A stretch of 37,990 nt of DNA, from positions 1 through 37,990 of the forward strand of contig NZ_FZPJ01000010.1 of the NCBI RefSeq assembly GCF_900198605.1, written 5' to 3'. This document shows positions 1 through 8,481 of this stretch, piece by piece. Positions within the stretch are counted from its first letter, which is position 1. The number at the start of each line of letters is the position of its first letter. The stretch comes from Helicobacter mesocricetorum (lineage in GTDB: Bacteria > Campylobacterota > Campylobacteria > Campylobacterales > Helicobacteraceae). The position numbers and the translations under genes were made by a program. Under the pieces are notes generated by a model. That model worked only from the letters and a program-made list of their open reading frames with translations. It was not told the origin of the DNA and did no database searches.

Positions 1-64
1 TGGGATTCTGCTTCTAGCTCATTTTATCACAAAAGAATTTAAGAAGTGGCTAAACTGCAAGCAT

Positions 65-400
65 TTAAATGCTAATTTCAAGGCTTTTAAAAGCAGGAAG
101 TAAAAGTAGGACTGCCAAAAGAATTTGAAAATATACATAAACGATATTTACACCAAAATTAACATAAATACTAATAAAGGCTCTATACCTAAATTTTTTA
201 AAAGCACATTAACTACACCATTGCTCCCAAGAACTATGATAAAAGCAGAAGCTAAAGGAACTCCTGAAAAATTACTTATCATAATGTTTAAAGAAAAAAG
301 AATTTACATATTTTAGATGGGGTTAAGACAAATAAAGAATAACTCGCCAAAAGACCTATTAAAGTCCAAAAACACTAGAAATAAAACTGATTTGTAAAGA
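65..400 (-). pseudogene. Decayed ABC transporter permease fragment
   Basis: Read on the minus strand, this stretch gives pieces of a binding-protein-dependent transport permease in changing frames. In order they are SLQISFISSVFGL, then GLLASYSLFVL, then ISNFSGVPLASAFIIVLG with GVVNVLLKNLG, then GVNIVYVYFQILLAVLLLL followed by PAFKSL. The order and the FSGVPLA and YFQ..LAVLLL..PAFK signatures match the permeases of iron, thiamine or phosphonate-type ABC importers. Frames change near positions 160 and 370, and stops interrupt it, for example at 65-67. The ATP-binding partner is not visible; it may lie left of the window or be lost. Substrate cannot be told. The permease family is fairly sure; the exact ends are not. 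Confidence 0.6.
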
Positions 401-453
401 GTTTATAATGCTTTATAGGTAAAATTTAGACTCAAAAATATGCAAAAATTCGC

Positions 454-616
454 TAAAGAATAAATTTATGTCCTGTATCATCTATATTCATAGAATGTAT
501 AGGAGTAAAATTTACCTAAAATTTTCTTTACAAAGTGCGTTTAAATATCCCATATTTATACTAGCGCTTTTAAAATTTAAATCATCAAGCACAAGCAATA
601 TCACTTTTGACATCAT
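454..616 (-). pseudogene. Decayed N-terminus of an alkaline-phosphatase/nucleotide-pyrophosphatase-like gene
   Basis: An ATG at 616 overlaps the TGA stop of the phytase-like gene and opens a 34-codon frame that begins MMSKVILLVLDDLNF and contains NMGYLNALC. This matches the start of phosphodiesterase or alkaline-phosphatase-superfamily proteins (VILLVLDGL..., with the metal-binding Asp, then YLNAL). The frame stops at 512-514. A shift of one base near 517 continues it as LGKFYSYTFYEYR before another stop. The remainder of the enzyme is missing, and the permease fragments begin soon after. The gene was probably once translationally coupled to the esterase upstream. Family assignment rests on a short stretch. 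Confidence 0.5.
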
Positions 617-1950
617 TTGCTCTTTAAAAAATCTTTTACTTCCAGTAAAATGAATTCATTATCATCGGTTTTATTGGGTTCTCTGCTTGAAGAGTAAGGG
701 AAATTATTGTCATTTTCTACTACTATATGAGAATCATCTACTATATCCACACCCTCTATAGTTTCAAAAGGAAAAACAAATTTATCATTTACCAAAGGCT
801 TTTTAGAGATTTTATTTTTATCCTTGATATTTAAAAGATCTATATAAGAAATTTTTTGAGCTTCATAAGTCTTATCATCTAATTTAACCTTATAGATTCT
901 TTTAAATTCAGCTATGTTGTTAAAGCAATGCTTAGTATCCTCATTTTCTTTACAAGCCTTATCCTTAGTGCCTTCTTTTCGATCTCTTTCTATGATGATG
1001 CCGTATTTATCATCTATCATATTAAAATCACCTATGGAATGGCTTTTATCTTCTAAGAAATATTTATAAGTTTTACCAGTGAATTTTTTATTTTTTACAT
1101 CAAATTCTACGATTCTTAAGTATTCTTTACCTTTTTCATTTTCGTAAGTGTTGTTATCATAAATGCTTCCCTCTAAAAGCAAATAAAGTTTAGAATTATC
1201 TTTAGAGCTTGCCATAGCCTCAAAACCTTTAGAACGTTTGATATTAAATTTGGGATTTTCTCCATCTGGTTTATCGCTAAATTTTAAACTTGGATTATCA
1301 GGAGAAATAAGTTTTTTACCTTCCACATAAACATCAAAAACTTCTTTTAAAATCCCATTTTTATCAAAGTGAAGTAAATAAGGACCAAATTCATCACCTA
1401 TGTAAAATTCATCGTCGATAATTTGTATGCTCTCAGTATCAAAATCAGCCCCACTTAAATACCTTTCTTTGGTTGTTTCAGTGGTTATAGGATAGGGATA
1501 TTTTTTATTTTTATCTTTAAAAAAGATTGTTTCTAAAAGCTGATATTTTGAGTTTTTAAAATCAAATTGAAACTTATGCGCATAAAGCATAGCGTCATAA
1601 GAATTATACTTTTTACCCAAACCATTATCTGTAATCACCCAAAAAACATCTTTTTTAGGAATATATTTTATCCCACTATGCCCTTGTATGGGTTGATTTT
1701 TAAAAGGCAAATAAAAATCTGTTTCTCTATTGCCTTTGGATTTGCCTTTAGATTTAAAAGTGCCAATCTTTTCTTCTCTAGTCAAATTTGCAAATTTCCC
1801 ATAGGTTTTAAAAAAATCAGGGGCATCCTTAGGAGGCACCACTGTGCTTTTGGAATCCACAACAATATGCCCTGCTAAATTTGCTTGATATTCTTGAACC
1901 CCAAATAAAACACTACAAAGCATAGCACTTGTCAAAATAACTTTTTTCAT
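613..1950 (-). CDS. Secreted esterase-like protein of the phytase-like family
   Basis: A 445-residue protein with a clear Sec signal peptide (MKKVILTSAMLCSVLFG, cleavage probably near residue 20-24). The body has the features of the 'esterase-like activity of phytase' beta-propeller family (PF13449 type): YIPKKDVFWVITDNGLG near the start, FDTESIQIIDDEFYIGDEFG in the middle, KGFEAMASS, and ETIEGVDIVDDSHIVVENDNN near the end. The paired acidic motifs (TDNG, GDEFGP, NDNN) are typical of the family's metal or phosphate sites. It should act in the periplasm, possibly releasing phosphate or esters. A good AAGGATCG ribosome site precedes the ATG. Downstream are remnants of a phosphatase and an ABC permease, which suggests a former phosphorus-scavenging operon. 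The exact substrate is unknown. Confidence 0.75.
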   Translation of the reverse strand: MKKVILTSAMLCSVLFGVQEYQANLAGHIVVDSKSTVVPPKDAPDFFKTYGKFANLTREEKIGTFKSKGKSKGNRETDFYLPFKNQPIQGHSGIKYIPKKDVFWVITDNGLGKKYNSYDAMLYAHKFQFDFKNSKYQLLETIFFKDKNKKYPYPITTETTKERYLSGADFDTESIQIIDDEFYIGDEFGPYLLHFDKNGILKEVFDVYVEGKKLISPDNPSLKFSDKPDGENPKFNIKRSKGFEAMASSKDNSKLYLLLEGSIYDNNTYENEKGKEYLRIVEFDVKNKKFTGKTYKYFLEDKSHSIGDFNMIDDKYGIIIERDRKEGTKDKACKENEDTKHCFNNIAEFKRIYKVKLDDKTYEAQKISYIDLLNIKDKNKISKKPLVNDKFVFPFETIEGVDIVDDSHIVVENDNNFPYSSSREPNKTDDNEFILLEVKDFLKSK

Positions 1951-1985
1951 TCACGATCCTTTAGTATTGAATTTCATCATATTGT

Positions 1986-1991
1986 ATTATA
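1986..1991 (-). promoter_or_regulatory. Probable -10 box of the phytase-like gene
   Basis: The minus strand reads TATAAT here, about 35 bases before the ATG at 1950, preceded by AT-rich sequence but no convincing -35. Helicobacter vegetative promoters usually show only a good -10 box. The start of transcription would lie near 1979. Confidence 0.45.
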
Positions 1992-2115
1992 GGAGGATAA
2001 GGTAAAATCTAAGTGTAGGATTTAGTAAAGATTGAGTAAATAATTAAGGATTACTAACAAACCATAAGAGAATTTAAAGCGGCTAAAACATTGTTTCAAA
2101 GATTGATTAGCCTAA

Positions 2116-2289
2116 AAAGATTTTGGGTTTGATAGACTAAATGATTCTAGGTTAATAGAAATTACTAATGATAATATTATTTTTTCATTAGGTTTTGAAA
2201 GCCAGAGCCAAGTAATTGTAAAAAATGGATGGCTTTTATCACAAAAGCAACTAGGCTACCTGTTGGTTAGATGGTTAATATGGACTTAA
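2116..2289 (+). other. Short coding-like relic in the 1951-2340 gap
   Basis: The 390-base gap between the esterase and the autotransporter contains one 57-codon open frame with no obvious start or ribosome site, bounded by TAA at 2113 and TAA at 2287. It includes IEITNDNIIFSLGFE followed by SQSQVIVKNGW, a composition more like a real protein than noncoding AT-rich DNA. It may be the tail of a lost gene, perhaps a repeat-rich surface protein, but no family is recognisable. Apart from this, the -10 box at 1986 and the hairpin at 2315, nothing else is visible in the gap. Confidence 0.25.
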
Positions 2290-2314
2290 TGGAAGTTTGG
2301 TGAGATTTTGTCGA

Positions 2315-2337
2315 AACAAACCTAGCTAGGGTTTGTT
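2315..2337 (-). terminator. Hairpin just after the autotransporter stop
   Basis: AACAAACC (2315-2322) and GGTTTGTT (2330-2337) form a perfect 8-bp stem with a 7-base loop, ending 4 bases past the stop codon of the autotransporter gene. The T run after it on the minus strand is weak (TTTCG), so it may be an imperfect intrinsic terminator. Confidence 0.5.
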
Positions 2338-2340
2338 ATT

Positions 2341-5300
2341 TTAGAATTTCAACCCAACATTCATTAAGATGTTGAGATTGTATTGATTTTGCACAAACTC
2401 ATTAATAACCTTAAAGCTAGTGAAAAATGAATTATCAAAGAAGAAATCTACACCAGCACCAAGACTTACAAGCTTTGTTGGAAGTTGATAGTGTTGCTCT
2501 AGGGGAAATTCAGGAAAATCTCTAAAATTGGATTTTAGCCTAAGATTTTTACCACTTAATCTATGTTCATAAATTAAAAAGCTTGAAAATTGATTAGTGA
2601 AAGTCTTATGTTCTAGTAAATAAGAAACATTTAAACCAGCAGCAAGAGAGGTGCTATTGTGACTGATTGAATTGTAAGATTTTGAAAAAGCCGCTTGATT
2701 TTCATTAAATCCTTCTTGGAAGAGATGTGAATAATTGAAATAAAATAAAGGAGTGAATCTGAGAGTATTCACATCAAAATCTTTCGTTAAACCAAGTTGT
2801 ACTGAACTTAAAAAACTATAATAAGAGCTTTCAATGCTGCTATCTCTAAGAAAAGTCGTTCTTTGCATATGGTTTTTAAAAGCACCCAAAGAAACACTGC
2901 TTAGAACATTAAAATGTTCTAATTTAAGATTGTGATTATAAGATGCGCTTCCTCCATCTGTTCTGAGGTTTGAATAATTAAAATCAAGATTGGCATTAAA
3001 GACATTGAGATTAAAAATACCATAGCCATTTTCATTTGTTTGTAAGCCTAAGTTCAAGCCTATATTTTTGAGATTCCCACTATAATCTTTGCCAAAGATT
3101 TTCTTATAACGCGGACTTAGATAAAATATAGAAGTTTTTTGCTCTTGATCAAGAAGAGGAGAAAAATCATAAGAAGCAATAGAAGCAAGTAAAATGGGGT
3201 CCTTTTTAGTATTTTGTGCTAAATATTCCTGTGTGAAACTCTGATTTAGAGCAAGGATAAAATTGTTGTGAATATTTTGATAATACTGCGTGTAAATTTC
3301 AGTTATATTTTTTAAACCATCTAAACTTTCTATGCTTGATAAGTCTGTGTTTTGAGCACTTGAATTGACATAATCCAAGAAAGTAAAATGTTTCTTATAA
3401 GATTCACTCAAATCATCTCTTTCTCGAATACTCCTTAAAGCACTTGCTGTGGTATTATTTTCAATGTTGTTATAGGCTTCAAGCTTTACTGTGGGGACTA
3501 TTCTAATGACACCACCTGCATTAATGAGTTGATTTGATGGTTTGTTGCTAGTTGTGGTATCAGAGCCTAAAACGGAAAATTCCATACTATTGTTATGGAG
3601 AATCTTCATATCATCAAAGCTACTAATATGTGGCTTTAAGTCGCCTAAATCAAGGTCTATAATGTGTCCATTAGTATAGAAAGCAGGTATTGGAATATAT
3701 TCTAAACTCCCACCATTAATAGTATAATTTTTTGCTATTAGTTTTGAATTTTTGGAATTTCCAAATTCAAGTTGTAGATGAGCATTGTTGTTTTGAATGT
3801 AAGTTCCCAGAACTTTTAAATCCTGCAAATCTACATTTCCAGCACGAACCGTTCCTTCATTGTAAATATCTTTCTTAACTATTCCATTTCCGCCAAAGCT
3901 TGCACCTTGTAAAACCCTTACTTCAGAATCCAATATACCACCACTTTGATTCTGTCTCTTTAGTAAGCTTAACTTGCCTTCTTGTATGATGGTTTTTCCC
4001 TGATAAGTATTATTTCCTGAAAGGATTAAATGCCCACTTCCTCGTTTAATAAGACCTACATCTAAATTTTGAATCTGATCTCTTGGCGAATTTAATGCGG
4101 TGAGTAAATGGATCTTATCATCCCACTTTTTTTGCGCTATATCATTATCAAAACTTCCTTCATAGTTTTGTGTATTAAAAGTATAATAAGCTTCTTTTTT
4201 GCCATTAATATTTAGGATATCTCCTAGATTAAGTCTATTTGCATCTAAAAGAGCAGGACCTTTTATAGCCTTACCTACATCTAAAATGCCTTGTCCAAAG
4301 ATAGTTTCTCTACTAACTTGAAAAACCCTATCGTATTGCGAGTTGTTCGTGCTAAGATTATTGAGGATATTATTTGCTTGAGCCTCTGTATAGCCCTCTG
4401 CTATTAAGTCTCGCTTAATGGTATCCCTATCTTCAGCGGGGGGGGGGGGCATTATCAATATAAGCAATTGAAAACTTATTGCCATTTTGGTAGCTTTTTT
4501 TCACTACCAATTTAGGAGCTTGATAATCTTTATTAGCCGTGCTTAATAAAATATCTGCGATTTGCTTACCATTTAAAAAGGGAAATTTCTGTGCCACTAG
4601 TGCCGCTGCACCACTCACCATAGGAGCTGCCATAGAAGTTCCGGTTGCTTTTCTATAACCATTTACATTTGCGCCATCAGCACTATTAATTGATACCCCA
4701 AAAGCCATTAAAGAATAATTTTCACTTTTTAAAAAACTATTGCTAAATGTTGGCGCTCCTTGAGAAGTTATTCTTAATTTGTTCCCATCTCTAAAAACAC
4801 CATCAGCGTTTAAAGCACCAATATTAATAATAGAACGTAAATTTTCATCAAAGGTTGGCAAAATAGAAAATACTCCAGAAGAAATGATTCCTTGATTCCC
4901 ACTAGCAAACACGAGTAAGGTCTGATTTTTTTGTGCTAAATCATATAATTCTTTACTATAAAATCTACCAGAAGCTTGCCGTAAAAAATAGTTTGAGTCT
5001 TTGTTTGAATGTTTGGCATAGTTAATGTCGATGGTATTCCAGCTATTATTAATAATCTTTACTCCATTTTTTGTAAAAAAATCTCCAAGAGGAAGGATGG
5101 GACCACCAAAGATTTGCCGAGAATAAAGCATAGAATTATAAGCCACACCATAGGGTTTAGTATTATCCAGTCTCTCTCCAGCAATAATGCCTCCTACATG
5201 CGTTCCGTGTCCATTATTAGAGAGGTTAGATGTTAATTCTTTACCTACTTTATTCCTTAGACTAATATGATTTTTATTGATAGCAGAATCTACAACGCCA

Positions 5301-5437
5301 ACATTGACGCCTTTACCTGTAATACCTTGCTTATAAGCATCTTGTGCGTTAATTAGATTGAAAGCTTTAGAATTGACAAGATCATCTGCAAAAATTGTTG
5401 CGAATGAGGCAATCCATAAAATAATAAAACGAAACAT
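2341..5437 (-). CDS. Phase-variable S8 subtilisin-like serine protease autotransporter, currently out of frame
   Basis: This reads as one autotransporter gene cut in two by a C12 tract. The 5' part (4433-5437) encodes a signal peptide and an S8 protease domain with the full triad: Asp50 (GVVDSAI), His77 (GHGTHVGG), Ser268 (GTSMAAPMVSG), and the oxyanion Asn181 (ASGNQG). It runs into the C tract and stops after DNAPPPR. The 3' part (2341 to about 4437) continues with AEDRDTIKRDL, then a passenger stretch with an autotransporter beta-strand repeat (KRGSGHLILSGNNTYQGKT) and a C-terminal beta-barrel ending in NVGLKF, whose last Phe fits outer membrane insertion. A tract of 11 or 14 C would join both parts into about 1031 residues; the 12 C seen give an OFF state. 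Helicobacter and Campylobacter use such tracts for phase variation. The first ATG (5437) has no strong ribosome site. Confidence 0.85.
4438..4449 (-). repeat. C12 homopolymer tract (phase switch) in the autotransporter gene
   Basis: Twelve G on the plus strand, so twelve C in the coding sense, lie between the protease domain and the passenger/barrel part. With 12 the 5' frame reads GCC, three CCC, CGC, TGA. With 11 it reads GCC, three CCC, GCT and stays open. A loss of one base or a gain of two therefore restores the full protein. Confidence 0.9.
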
Positions 5438-5544
5438 TTTTCTCTATCCTGATTAAAAAGTTAGGGATTATAGTATTTTTTACTAAATTTTCTATAAATT
5501 TTACACCAAAGCACTTTGGGGTAAATGGGATTCAATGATTAGGG

Positions 5545-7086
5545 TTAATTATAAAATTTTTTATATAATCCAAAAATACCTAATAACAATAAAATACCCA
5601 CAGCGTAACCTAAAAAAATCGAATCAAAATAACTTGCCATTGCAAAACTAACAAAGGCTACCAAAGCCGTTGTGCTTACATAAGGTAGTTGCGTGATAAA
5701 ATGGCTCTCGACTGAACAACCAGCACCCGTTGCTGATAATATTGTAGTGTCTGAAATAGGTGAAGCGTGGTCGCCATAAACTGCTCCAGAAAGAACGGCG
5801 GACATTACAAATGCAAATTCTACATCATTAATGGTTGCTAGATTTAAACCAATAGGTAGCATAATGGCAAAAGTTCCCCAGCTTGTGCCGGTGCAAAATG
5901 TAATAAATGCAGAAATCACAAAAGCTGCTAGAGGAATAGCTACGGAGGCATAACCTACTCCCCCCTCTAGCCAAACTTTTGCAAGATTGGCTAAATAGAT
6001 TCCTGTTTGCATATCTTCTTTGATAACCGGTCCAATGCTCCAAGCAAGGACTAAAATAAAACTCGCAGGAATCATTGAATAAGTGCCAATTTTAAAAATA
6101 GGAAAGAAGGCTCTTTTTTCTAAATATTTCCACGAAATTAAAAGATTAAGCATTAAAGCACCAAACCCACCCCAAAAGAGGGAGAAGCCTGTTTGTGTAT
6201 TAGCTAACATTTCCAATAAATCAAATTTGCCACTCTCTTTATAGCCTGTCCATAAAATCAAAAGCGTTATAAAAGCAATCAACGCAAAAATAGGCACAAC
6301 TAATAATCTTACATGGCTACCCTCTTTTTGGCTGATAGAGAGAAAATCACGAACACCTACATTTTTGTATTTTTTCATAGCAGGGAGATTGATTTGCCAA
6401 TAAATGGTTAAAAAAACTGCAAAAAGAGCAAACCAAGCATAATAATTCGCCCAAATACTTGAGAGCAGAACAAAAAAGTCTTGTCCTTCGCCTAATGTTG
6501 CCATAACTCCTAAAATATAGGCTCCCCAGCTTGAAATAGGCATTAAAATACATACCGGAGCTGAAGTTGAATCAATGATATAAGCAAGTCTCTCACGAGT
6601 AGAGTGATTGGCATCGTTTAAAGACTTTGTAAGTTGCCCAACGGTTAAAGCATTAAAATAATCATCAATGAAAATCACAATACCAGCAATAAAGGCTAAA
6701 AACTCTGAACCTGTTGCTGTGCTTACTTTGTTTCTTGCCCATTGCACAAAAGCGGCTATTCCTCCAGAATATGTTATCATTTGTGTGATAATCCCTAAGA
6801 TAATCAAAAAGCCAAATACATAGAGGTTAGAGCTTTCCCATTGGATATTGCCTGATTCATTAAAACTATAAAAAACACTAGAAATACTCTTATAAACATA
6901 AAAAATTACTTCTACTAGGCTACCAATATCAAAAGTAGTTCCATTTGCAATAGTCTTATGATAGCTTATCATAACCCCAGCTAAGACTATACCAATAAAT
7001 AAAGACAAGACTACTCTTTTTGTGATAAAAACAAGTGCAATCACGCAAAGAGGCACAATTAAACTTAAGGCAGAATCTGCATACAT
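5545..7086 (-). CDS. nhaC: Na+/H+ antiporter, NhaC family
   Basis: A 513-residue integral membrane protein with 11-13 hydrophobic segments. NhaC-family signatures include IFIDDYFNALTVGQL near residue 140, a conserved acidic pair in a membrane segment, and YGDHASPISDTTILSATGAG near residue 430, which is the diagnostic GD.xSPxSDTTxxSSxGA motif. It should exchange Na+ (possibly malate or lactate in some members) for H+ at the cytoplasmic membrane. A ribosome site (AAAGGTG) precedes the ATG. It stands alone between the autotransporter and a 370-base gap and looks monocistronic. The family call is firm; the ion preference is inferred. Confidence 0.88.
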   Translation of the reverse strand: MYADSALSLIVPLCVIALVFITKRVVLSLFIGIVLAGVMISYHKTIANGTTFDIGSLVEVIFYVYKSISSVFYSFNESGNIQWESSNLYVFGFLIILGIITQMITYSGGIAAFVQWARNKVSTATGSEFLAFIAGIVIFIDDYFNALTVGQLTKSLNDANHSTRERLAYIIDSTSAPVCILMPISSWGAYILGVMATLGEGQDFFVLLSSIWANYYAWFALFAVFLTIYWQINLPAMKKYKNVGVRDFLSISQKEGSHVRLLVVPIFALIAFITLLILWTGYKESGKFDLLEMLANTQTGFSLFWGGFGALMLNLLISWKYLEKRAFFPIFKIGTYSMIPASFILVLAWSIGPVIKEDMQTGIYLANLAKVWLEGGVGYASVAIPLAAFVISAFITFCTGTSWGTFAIMLPIGLNLATINDVEFAFVMSAVLSGAVYGDHASPISDTTILSATGAGCSVESHFITQLPYVSTTALVAFVSFAMASYFDSIFLGYAVGILLLLGIFGLYKKFYN

Positions 7087-7103
7087 AACAATAACACCTT
7101 TAA

Positions 7104-7116
7104 TGAATAGTATTCA
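7104..7116. promoter_or_regulatory. Short palindrome upstream of nhaC
   Basis: TGAATA-G-TATTCA is a perfect 6+1+6 palindrome about 20 bases before the nhaC start. It overlaps the likely promoter/leader and could be an operator. In AT-rich DNA such a short palindrome may also occur by chance. The rest of the gap to 7273 shows no other structure. Confidence 0.25.
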
Positions 7117-7273
7117 ATCAACATAATTTGCGACTTAAGAGTGATTTTCTTGAAAATAAACCAAGAAATATCTCTGCAAAAAGTAGCAATAAGTTATTTG
7201 CTTTAAACCCTGATAAAATCTCTTAAGGCTTTAAAAACTCTAATAAAACTTTAATAAAACTTCACTTAACATC

Positions 7274-7456
7274 CTAAAAATCTATTTTATTTTTGTTGGG
7301 TAGATTGTTTAGGGTTTGTAAAAGATAATCCCTGCGGTTTTTTGTTTTTAAATCTTTAAATACATCTTGGCTATACAATAAATCTTTAATTAGGCTTTTC
7401 AATAATCCCAAAAGGCTAGTAGATTCTAGGTAAATAATAGCCTTATTGGGATATGG
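7274..7456 (-). other. In-frame open stretch after the tandem stops of the methyltransferase gene
   Basis: The methyltransferase ends with TAA TAA at 7457-7462. Directly after, in the same frame, 60 codons stay open up to a TAG at 7274-7276, reading for example NKAIIYLESTSLLGLLKSL and then SQDVFKDLKTKNRRDYLL. There is no ATG and no ribosome site. The stretch could be a separated C-terminal extension or the relic of a next gene. No homology is recognisable. Confidence 0.25.
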
Positions 7457-7459
7457 TTA

Positions 7460-8260
7460 TTAGTGCTTTATGGCTTTAATAATGAGCGTTCTGCCACAAA
7501 AAATAGTTTTAGAATACATTAATGGGATAATATCTTTATTTTCTTCATAAAGTTGTTTTTCTTTATTTTGAAGTCTTTTGATGGTTTGGAATTTAGCCAA
7601 TAAGAAAAAGGGCTTTGTAATGCAATAGAGGAATAATGAGGATTTTTTGAATCTATCTGTCGTAACCTCCAATCTAAAATTATTCTTTTTTAATATAAAG
7701 CTTAGATATACAAGAGAGAGTGGGTTAATATGTTGGTAACAGCCTCTAAACAATAAAGGATCTTGGGGTAAAAATCCAAAAAGTTGATAGGTGCCATTAA
7801 AAAAATAACGAACTCTTGAGGCAAGATTCAAGATATTGGGTGTTGTAAGGAGCAGGAAGCCTCCTTTGCTAATTATTCTCGCAGTTTCTCTAAGGTATTT
7901 AAAGGGATCTTCTAGGTGTTCAATAACTTCCATAGAAATAACGCAATAAAAGCTATCATCTTCGTATTTTAAACCCTGATTAAAATCTCCAAATTCGCAC
8001 GGAATGAATTCATTGAAGGCATATTCTCCCAAATTGCAATCACAAGCTTTGAGATGGTTTTGAGGTGTAAAACCCTTTTGCTCAAGAATGGTATAAATTA
8101 TTTTGGTAAAGAAGCCTTTGCCAGCACCTAAATCTAGTATTTGGAAGTTATTATCTATATTCTGCGGGGGGGGGGGTAAATTATCCGCTAAAAGTTGCTC
8201 TACTTTAATATTAGTAGCAAGTAGAGATTTTTGTTTGATGCCTGTGTGTCGTGATTGCAC
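7460..8260 (-). CDS. Phase-variable class I SAM-dependent methyltransferase
   Basis: A 266-residue protein with the Rossmann methyltransferase motif I (ILDLGAGKGFF, residues about 41-51), a motif II-like CDCNLG, and the Methyltransf_11/23 motif ISMEVIEHLEDP followed by GGFLLLTTPN. The C-terminal half carries aromatic and hydrophobic segments such as RYFFNGTYQLFGF. The family often modifies glycans, lipids or small molecules. Translation starts at a GTG (8258-8260) 8 bases after AGGA. A C11 tract at residues 29-32 (four Pro) is in frame, so the gene is ON here. It probably methylates a surface glycan, inferred from the phase-variable tract, but no glycan gene is adjacent. The substrate is unknown. 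Confidence 0.75.
   Translation of the reverse strand: MQSRHTGIKQKSLLATNIKVEQLLADNLPPPPQNIDNNFQILDLGAGKGFFTKIIYTILEQKGFTPQNHLKACDCNLGEYAFNEFIPCEFGDFNQGLKYEDDSFYCVISMEVIEHLEDPFKYLRETARIISKGGFLLLTTPNILNLASRVRYFFNGTYQLFGFLPQDPLLFRGCYQHINPLSLVYLSFILKKNNFRLEVTTDRFKKSSLFLYCITKPFFLLAKFQTIKRLQNKEKQLYEENKDIIPLMYSKTIFCGRTLIIKAIKH
8166..8176 (-). repeat. C11 homopolymer tract (phase switch) in the methyltransferase gene
   Basis: Eleven G on the plus strand are read as TTA, three CCC, CCG, CAG in the methyltransferase. The tract sits before the SAM-binding motif, so a gain or loss of one base would abolish the enzyme. It is ON at 11. Confidence 0.85.
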
Positions 8261-8455
8261 TATTTATCCTTTTTAGTAGCTTAAATGAAACGATTAAACT
8301 ATATACTAATTTACCTAAAAATAAAATTTACATATCTCTTGCTTTGTATTTATTAAAGAACAAGACAGAGGCTTGAGAGAAGCTTTTTAGGTTAAAAGCA
8401 TTTACATAATGCAAGAGATACATTAAGAAAATATGTCCTTAAAAACTCTTATAAT

Positions 8456-8481
8456 GGGGATGTAAGGAGAGGGTTATCCCC
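8456..8481 (-). terminator. Possible terminator hairpin at the end of icd
   Basis: GGGGAT (8456-8461) and ATCCCC (8476-8481) form a 6-bp stem with a 14-base loop that includes the icd stop codon. On the minus strand a run of T follows only after about 10 bases. The remaining 8261-8455 holds an inverted pair TATCTCTTGC (8333-8342) and GCAAGAGATA (8411-8420) of unknown meaning. Confidence 0.3.

Noticed and set aside
125-316. 63-codon plus-strand open frame near the left edge
   Set aside because: It lies opposite the permease remnants, which give clear family motifs on the minus strand; no ribosome site precedes it.
468-653. 61-codon plus-strand open frame
   Set aside because: It is antisense to the phosphatase remnant and the end of the esterase gene.
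8333-8420. Ten-base inverted pair in the gap between icd and the methyltransferase, as a mobile element end or attachment site
   Set aside because: There are no direct repeats, no transposase and no further copies that I could see.
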